Assembly: GCA_913061125.1 (NCBI GenBank)
Contig: CAJXUB010000011.1
Coordinates: forward strand, 1 to 41,403
Direction of reading: 5' to 3'
From: an uncultured Flavobacteriaceae bacterium
Lineage (GTDB): Bacteria > Bacteroidota > Bacteroidia > Flavobacteriales > Flavobacteriaceae
DNA: 41,403 nt
In this document: positions 37,074-41,403 of the stretch, in pieces
How positions within the stretch are numbered: the stretch's first letter is position 1
How the letters are laid out: the number at the start of each line of letters is the position of its first letter
Position numbers and translations under genes: made by a program
The notes under the pieces: generated by a model
What the model was told of the DNA's origin: nothing
Database searches by the model: none
The model's input: the letters and a program-made list of their open reading frames with translations, nothing else

Positions 37074-37472
37074 TTAATAAACGAAACACAACACTTCTCC
37101 ACCTACGTTTTCGCGTTGAGCTTGTTTTCCCGTCATCACGCCGTGGGAGGTAGAAACGATGGCTATTCCAAGACCGTTAAGGATGCGCGGTAGTTCTTTA
37201 GAACTGGCGTACTTACGCAAACCTGGTTTGCTGATTCGTTGGATTTTTTTTATGACAGACTCTTTGGTGTCTTTAGTGTATTTTAGGGCTATTTTAATGG
37301 TCCCTTGTGCCGTAGAATCGTCAAATTTATAACTTAAAATATAGCCCTGGTCGAACAATATCTTAGTAATTTCTTTTTTCAAATTAGATGCAGGAATTTC
37401 AACCACCTTATGATTGGCACGAACTGCGTTTCTGATTCTTGTTAAATAATCCGCTATTGGATCTGTATTCAT
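37074..37472 (-). CDS. rpsH: 30S ribosomal protein S8
   Basis: Primary 16S rRNA-binding protein, and in E. coli the translational repressor of the spc operon; 132 residues. DPIADYLTRIRNAVRANHKVVEIPAS and the C-terminal ELPRILNGLGIAIVSTSHGVMT with GGEVLCFVY are diagnostic. It is preceded by an unusually long 72-nt spacer that can form a hairpin. Confidence 0.97.
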   Translation of the reverse strand: MNTDPIADYLTRIRNAVRANHKVVEIPASNLKKEITKILFDQGYILSYKFDDSTAQGTIKIALKYTKDTKESVIKKIQRISKPGLRKYASSKELPRILNGLGIAIVSTSHGVMTGKQAQRENVGGEVLCFVY

Positions 37473-37492
37473 AGTTATTAATTTTCGGTTTC

Positions 37493-37521
37493 GGTTTTCT
37501 ATTTCTAGAACCTAAAACCCG
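37493..37521 (-). promoter_or_regulatory. Candidate RNA hairpin upstream of rpsH (S8)
   Basis: In the 72-nt rpsN-rpsH spacer the minus strand has GGTTTT (37514-37519) complementary to AAAACC (37493-37498), enclosing CTA-GAAA-TAG (37499-37508) with a 5-nt bulge. In another register TTCTA (37506-37510) pairs with TAGAA (37497-37501) around the same GAAA tetraloop. It lies about 20 nt before the rpsH ATG, and no T-tract follows. Confidence 0.45.
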
Positions 37522-37544
37522 TTTATAATTCTGATTATATTGTA

Positions 37545-37814
37545 TTACCAGCTGGCTTTTTTCACTCCTGGAATTAGTCCTTTGTTGGCCATTTCTCTAA
37601 ATGTAACTCTCGAAATTCCAAACTGTCGCATGTACCCTTTTGGACGTCCAGTGAGTTTACATCGGTTGTGCATACGGATTGGCGAGGCGTTTTTGGGAAG
37701 TTTCTGGAGGGCTTCATAATCTCCGGCTTCCTTAAGCGCTTTGCGCTTTGCAGCGTACTTGGCCACGGTTTTTGCTCGTTTCACCTCGCGGGCTTTCATT
37801 GATTCTTTTGCCAT
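37545..37814 (-). CDS. rpsN: 30S ribosomal protein S14
   Basis: Small-subunit head protein; 89 residues. [20 protein letters not shown] at the start and [20 protein letters not shown] with [11 protein letters not shown] at the end identify it. It is the long form without the CxxC zinc ribbon (only one Cys). It starts 3 nt after rplE; a 72-nt spacer follows before rpsH. Confidence 0.97.
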   Translation of the reverse strand: MAKESMKAREVKRAKTVAKYAAKRKALKEAGDYEALQKLPKNASPIRMHNRCKLTGRPKGYMRQFGISRVTFREMANKGLIPGVKKASW

Positions 37815-37817
37815 AGC

Positions 37818-38369
37818 TTAGTTCTTTTTAAAAGGTAATCCTAATTCTGTTAATAATGATTTTGCTTCTTTGTCTGTTTCTGCAGTGGTTACAAAAGAAA
37901 TATCCATCCCCGAAATTTTATTCACCTTATCGATGTCAATTTCTGGAAAAATAATTTGTTCCGTAATGCCCAAGTTGTAATTTCCACGTCCATCAAAACC
38001 GTTGGCCTTTATCCCGTTAAAATCTCTTACTCGAGGTAATGCAGAGGTGACCAAACGGTCCAAAAATTCATACATACGCTCGCCTCTGAGTGTAACTTTA
38101 GCTCCAATGGGCATGCCTTTTCGTAACTTGAAGGACGCCACGTCTTTTTTAGAAATGGTTGCCACAGCTTGTTGCCCAGAAATTTTAGTGATTTCATCAA
38201 CGGCGTGATCGATTAATTTTTTGTCGGCAACAGCAGCGCCAACGCCTTTTGAAATTACAATTTTGGTGAGCTTCGGTACTTGCATCACATTGTTGTACCC
38301 AAACTCTTCAGTTAAAGCAGCAACTACTTTGTCCTTGTATTCTTGTTTTAATCTTGGTGTGTACGTCAT
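37818..38369 (-). CDS. rplE: 50S ribosomal protein L5
   Basis: A 5S rRNA-binding protein forming an intersubunit bridge and contacting P-site tRNA; 183 residues. [38 protein letters not shown] and [23 protein letters not shown] are family signatures. It starts 5 nt after rplX. Confidence 0.97.
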   Translation of the reverse strand: MTYTPRLKQEYKDKVVAALTEEFGYNNVMQVPKLTKIVISKGVGAAVADKKLIDHAVDEITKISGQQAVATISKKDVASFKLRKGMPIGAKVTLRGERMYEFLDRLVTSALPRVRDFNGIKANGFDGRGNYNLGITEQIIFPEIDIDKVNKISGMDISFVTTAETDKEAKSLLTELGLPFKKN

Positions 38370-38374
38370 AACTC

Positions 38375-38686
38375 TTAAATTACTTCGTTCGATTTTTTGG
38401 CGTAGCGTACCTTTTTACCATCTTCCGTTCTATACCCAACTCGAGTAATTTCTCCTTTTGAGGTTAGAAGTGAAAGGTTGGAAACTTGAATCGCTGCCTC
38501 TTTCTCTACGATGCCGCCTTGAGGATTCTGTGCACTAGGTTTCATGTGTTTTTTTATCATGTTAACCCCCTCAACGATGGCTTTATTTTTGTCGTTAAAT
38601 ACAGTAAGCACTTTTCCTTCAGATCCTTTATGATCTCCAGCTATCACGCGAACGGTATCTCCTGTTTTTATCTTTAACTTTCCCAT
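38375..38686 (-). CDS. rplX: 50S ribosomal protein L24
   Basis: Assembly-initiating large-subunit protein; 103 residues. The KOW motif is [21 protein letters not shown], followed by [22 protein letters not shown]. It lies 10 nt after rplN. Confidence 0.97.
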   Translation of the reverse strand: MGKLKIKTGDTVRVIAGDHKGSEGKVLTVFNDKNKAIVEGVNMIKKHMKPSAQNPQGGIVEKEAAIQVSNLSLLTSKGEITRVGYRTEDGKKVRYAKKSNEVI

Positions 38687-38696
38687 TGTTTAATAT

Positions 38697-39065
38697 TTAA
38701 AGCACTTCTGGTGCTAATGAAACAATTTTCATGAATTTCTTATCGCGAAGCTCTCTAGCCACAGGACCAAACACACGCGTGCCTTTCATCTCGCCATTAG
38801 CATCAAGTAGGACACAAGCGTTATCGTCAAATCGTATGTAGGACCCGTCTGGACGACGAACTTCTTTTACCGTACGAACAACCACCGCTGTAGATACAGC
38901 ACCTTTTTTGACATTGCCATTGGGCGTTGCATCCTTAACAGACACTACAATTTTGTCCCCAAGTGAAGCATATCTACGCTTTGTTCCACCCAAAACTCGA
39001 ATGGTCAAAACCTCTTTTGCTCCAGTATTGTCAGCTACTTTTAATCTTGATTCTTGTTGTACCAT
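38697..39065 (-). CDS. rplN: 50S ribosomal protein L14
   Basis: Large-subunit protein at the intersubunit face; 122 residues. [42 protein letters not shown] and the end [18 protein letters not shown] are highly conserved. It starts 2 nt after rpsQ. Confidence 0.98.
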   Translation of the reverse strand: MVQQESRLKVADNTGAKEVLTIRVLGGTKRRYASLGDKIVVSVKDATPNGNVKKGAVSTAVVVRTVKEVRRPDGSYIRFDDNACVLLDANGEMKGTRVFGPVARELRDKKFMKIVSLAPEVL

Positions 39066-39067
39066 AA

Positions 39068-39325
39068 TTACTTCGCTCTTTCAATAATTTCTACTAATCT
39101 CCAACATTTGGATTTGCTCAAGGGTCGTGTTTCCATGATCCTTACAGTATCGCCTTCGTTGCAGTCATTTTGTTCGTCGTGTGCCACGTACTTTTTGGTT
39201 TTAAGTACGAATTTTCCGTACATAGGATGCTTTACTTTTTTAACCTCAGAAACCACAATAGATTTCATCATTTTGTTACTAGTAACGATCCCGATACGCT
39301 CTTTTCTTAAATTTCTTTTTTCCAT
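39068..39325 (-). CDS. rpsQ: 30S ribosomal protein S17
   Basis: Primary 16S rRNA-binding OB-fold protein; 85 residues. [22 protein letters not shown] and [29 protein letters not shown] followed by WRLVEI are the S17 hallmarks. It begins 17 nt after rpmC. Confidence 0.97.
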   Translation of the reverse strand: MEKRNLRKERIGIVTSNKMMKSIVVSEVKKVKHPMYGKFVLKTKKYVAHDEQNDCNEGDTVRIMETRPLSKSKCWRLVEIIERAK

Positions 39326-39342
39326 CTCTTCAGCAAATACAA

Positions 39343-39534
39343 TTATTGGTCGTCTCGTTTTGTTAACTCCGTAGCCAATCGTGCAACATTGCGTCTAACA
39401 GTACGCAACTGGATTGGGTTTTCTAGAGGTGATACCGCGTGCGTCATTTTTAAATCGGCATACGCTTTTTTGGTTTCACTAAGTTTCTCTTGTAACTCAG
39501 CCGTCGATAGTTCTTTAATTTCTGATTGTTTCAT
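39343..39534 (-). CDS. rpmC: 50S ribosomal protein L29
   Basis: A small two-helix protein at the exit tunnel that contacts SRP and trigger factor; 63 residues. [26 protein letters not shown] and [20 protein letters not shown] fit the L29 pattern. It lies 12 nt after rplP. Confidence 0.96.
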   Translation of the reverse strand: MKQSEIKELSTAELQEKLSETKKAYADLKMTHAVSPLENPIQLRTVRRNVARLATELTKRDDQ

Positions 39535-39546
39535 GATACAGTTTAA

Positions 39547-39966
39547 TTAAGCTTCGTAGTCTCGAGCGATTACAAATTTTGTTTTAACAGGCAGTTTTTG
39601 TGCAGCCAATCGAAGCGCCTCTCGTGCAACTTCGATAGGAACACCACCAACTTCAAATAGGATTCGACCCGGCTTAACCACCGCAGCCCAATATTCCACA
39701 GCTCCTTTACCCTTACCCATACGAACCTCAAGAGGTTTTTTGGTGATGGGCTTATCTGGAAATATTTTAATCCAAAGCTGGCCTTCTCTTTTCATGTAAC
39801 GCGTTGCAGCGATACGAGCGGCCTCAATTTGACGTGACGTCAAAAAGTTGGAGTCTAATGATTTTATACCAAACATACCATTAGAAAGCTGATGACCTCT
39901 TCCAGAGTTCCCTTTCATACGTCCTTTTTGGACCTTGCGGTATTTTGTCTTTTTCGGTTGTAACAT
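39547..39966 (-). CDS. rplP: 50S ribosomal protein L16
   Basis: Large-subunit protein close to the A-site tRNA and the peptidyl-transferase centre; 139 residues. It shows [31 protein letters not shown]-type [20 protein letters not shown] and the end [15 protein letters not shown]. It starts 18 nt after rpsC. Confidence 0.97.
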   Translation of the reverse strand: MLQPKKTKYRKVQKGRMKGNSGRGHQLSNGMFGIKSLDSNFLTSRQIEAARIAATRYMKREGQLWIKIFPDKPITKKPLEVRMGKGKGAVEYWAAVVKPGRILFEVGGVPIEVAREALRLAAQKLPVKTKFVIARDYEA

Positions 39967-39984
39967 TTCTTTGTATTTAAAAAA

Positions 39985-40695
39985 TTACTTTCTACGACGA
40001 TTTTTTGAGTTCGAACGACCACCGCGATCGCCTTTTTTGGACAATCCAACTAAGGGAGACAATTCGCGCTTTCCATAAACTTCGCCTTTCATAATCCACA
40101 CTTTAATTCCCAAACGACCATAGGTAGTGTGGGCTTCAACTAGAGCATAATCAATATCAGCCCTAAAAGTGGATAATGGAATACGACCTTCCTTATAATG
40201 CTCATTTCGAGCCATCTCTGCACCATTCAACCGACCACTAATCTGAATTTTTATACCTTCAGCGTTCATACGCATGGTAGCCGCGATGGCCATTTTGATG
40301 GCACGTTTGTAAGAAATTCGATTTTCAATTTGACGGGCAATACTTGAGGCCACTAGAAAAGCGTCTAATTCAGGTCGTTTGATTTCAATGATGTTCAATT
40401 GAATGTCTTTCCCAGTTAATTTTCTTAACTCTTCTTTTAGCTTATCAACTTCCTGACCACCTTTACCAATAATGATTCCCGGGCGGGCTGTCGTTATGGT
40501 GATGGTCACAAGTTTTAAGGTTCTTTCTATAATAACTCGAGATACACTGGCTTTGGCCAAACGCACAAAAATGTACTTTCTGATCTTGTCGTCTTCGGCC
40601 AATTTGTCACCATAATCATTTCCACCATACCAGTTGGATTCCCAACCTCTGATAATGCCCAGGCGATTTCCTATCGGATTTGTCTTCTGTCCCAT
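39985..40695 (-). CDS. rpsC: 30S ribosomal protein S3
   Basis: Small-subunit protein at the mRNA entry tunnel; 236 residues. The type II KH domain has its GKGG loop at 77-80 ([20 protein letters not shown]). The C-terminal domain carries [32 protein letters not shown] and ends in a basic tail ([12 protein letters not shown]). It lies 3 nt after rplV. Confidence 0.98.
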   Translation of the reverse strand: MGQKTNPIGNRLGIIRGWESNWYGGNDYGDKLAEDDKIRKYIFVRLAKASVSRVIIERTLKLVTITITTARPGIIIGKGGQEVDKLKEELRKLTGKDIQLNIIEIKRPELDAFLVASSIARQIENRISYKRAIKMAIAATMRMNAEGIKIQISGRLNGAEMARNEHYKEGRIPLSTFRADIDYALVEAHTTYGRLGIKVWIMKGEVYGKRELSPLVGLSKKGDRGGRSNSKNRRRK

Positions 40696-40698
40696 GTA

Positions 40699-41109
40699 TT
40701 AATTACTTTCTGTGTTATTGTTAGCTCCAAGTACGACAGTAACGTGGTTGGAGCGTTTTCTAATTCGGTGTGCACGTCCTTGTGGTGCTGGTCGAAGTCT
40801 TTTTAACATCGATCCACCATCCACACGGATCTCTTTAATGAATAAATTGGCTGCTTCAATGTCTGCATCTTCATTTTTGGCTTGCCAATTGGCAACCGCT
40901 GAAAGAACAAGCTTTTCCAAGCGACGAGATGCTTCTTTTTGGCTAAATCTCAAAATATTGAGTGCCTTTTCTACTTTCTCACCACGAACCAAGTCCGCAA
41001 CTAAACGCATTTTTCTTGGTGACGTAGGACAATTGTTAAGCTTCGCAAAAGCGACTTGCTTTTTGTTGGCTTTTATTGTGTCTGCCATTTGTTTTTTACG
41101 ACTTCCCAT
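40699..41109 (-). CDS. rplV: 50S ribosomal protein L22
   Basis: Large-subunit protein lining the exit tunnel with a long beta hairpin; 136 residues. [24 protein letters not shown], the [31 protein letters not shown] hairpin and the end TVVLGANN are conserved. The start [13 protein letters not shown] fits the extended N-terminus seen in this phylum; an internal ATG seven codons downstream is a weaker alternative. Confidence 0.96.
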   Translation of the reverse strand: MGSRKKQMADTIKANKKQVAFAKLNNCPTSPRKMRLVADLVRGEKVEKALNILRFSQKEASRRLEKLVLSAVANWQAKNEDADIEAANLFIKEIRVDGGSMLKRLRPAPQGRAHRIRKRSNHVTVVLGANNNTESN

Positions 41110-41114
41110 AGCGT

Positions 41115-41393
41115 TTATTTTTTACCTTTATTTTTAGCACCAGCGTGTCCTCTAAACGAACGTGTTGGCGAAAATTCTCCTAACTTATGACCTACCATGT
41201 TTTCTGTAATGTAAACAGGAACAAACTGACGCCCATTGTGTACGGCGATGGTTTGCCCAACAAAATCTGGAGTAATCATACTGGCTCGAGACCAGGTTTT
41301 GATGACCGATTTTTTGTTGGCTTCTACATTTGCAGCCACTTTTCTTTCCAATTTATAATGAACGTAAGGTCCTTTTTTTAATGATCTTGCCAT
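41115..41393 (-). CDS. rpsS: 30S ribosomal protein S19
   Basis: Small-subunit head protein; 92 residues. [42 protein letters not shown] and [23 protein letters not shown] are diagnostic. It is the first complete gene of the cluster in this window. Only 10 bases remain upstream, where rplB would be expected to end. Confidence 0.98.
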   Translation of the reverse strand: MARSLKKGPYVHYKLERKVAANVEANKKSVIKTWSRASMITPDFVGQTIAVHNGRQFVPVYITENMVGHKLGEFSPTRSFRGHAGAKNKGKK

Positions 41394-41403
41394 GTCTTAT
41401 TAT

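Noticed and set aside
40712-41137. 141-codon plus-strand reading frame opposite rplV
   Set aside because: Lies wholly over the highly conserved L22 gene; long only because of the codon usage on the real strand.
41394-41403. 3' end of rplB
   Set aside because: Only 10 bases remain; a TAA is visible in more than one frame but nothing can identify the gene beyond expected order.

Overview
The window is core chromosomal DNA of a low-GC member of the Bacteroidota, most likely family Flavobacteriaceae. The evidence is threefold: strongly flavobacterial protein sequences (FtsZ with a long acidic tail, a PASTA-tailed FtsI, L17 with an Ala-rich tail), gene order (mraZ to ftsZ without murF; rplQ followed by carA, eno and gltA), and promoters of the Bacteroidota type (TAnnTTTG -7 element) with little Shine-Dalgarno signal. 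I see no insertion sequences, prophage, CRISPR array or foreign-looking island. Nearly all of the sequence is protein-coding, and the only stretch above 300 bases without a gene is 16013-16348.

Layout. Positions 1-670 hold a tRNA-Arg(TCG) with its terminator, placed 6 nt after the stop codon of a YqeY-family gene. Positions 670-16012 are one tightly packed minus-strand division and cell-wall (dcw) operon, read as mraZ, rsmH, ftsL, ftsI, murE, mraY, murD, ftsW, murG, murC, ftsQ, ftsA, ftsZ. Its promoter region carries three 10-bp-spaced MraZ boxes. From the same intergenic region a plus-strand group diverges (16349-19297): an alpha/beta hydrolase, engB, mlaE and mlaF. Converging on it is a minus-strand group (19301-24204): argS, a SprT-like protease, manC and a DUF389 membrane protein. 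Next upstream is gltA with two tandem guanidino-group-modifying enzymes (24243-27433), followed by eno (own terminator) and carA. From 30208 to the window end is the S10/spc/alpha ribosomal supercluster, read as rpsS through rplQ, including secY, infA and rpoA. It is cut at its upstream end, where rplB would be expected, and is closed by a strong terminator after rplQ.

How it works together. The window joins growth-coupled machinery: peptidoglycan precursor synthesis (MurC/D/E/G, MraY), septal synthesis (FtsW, FtsI) and the Z-ring (FtsZ, FtsA, FtsQ, FtsL); ribosome, RNA polymerase alpha and Sec translocon; lipid transport at the outer membrane (MlaE/F); central metabolism (Eno, GltA); and arginine-related functions (ArgS, CarA, CtlX, a DDAH/amidinotransferase-like protein, tRNA-Arg).

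I found no clearly new protein system. The most promising unexplained signals are RNA-level. All three long spacers in the ribosomal operon (rpoA-rplQ, rpsK-rpsD, rpsN-rpsH) contain sizeable inverted-repeat structures just upstream of genes for L17, S4 and S8, which makes them candidate autoregulatory leaders or processing sites. The divergent mraZ/hydrolase region also holds nested palindromes of unknown role.
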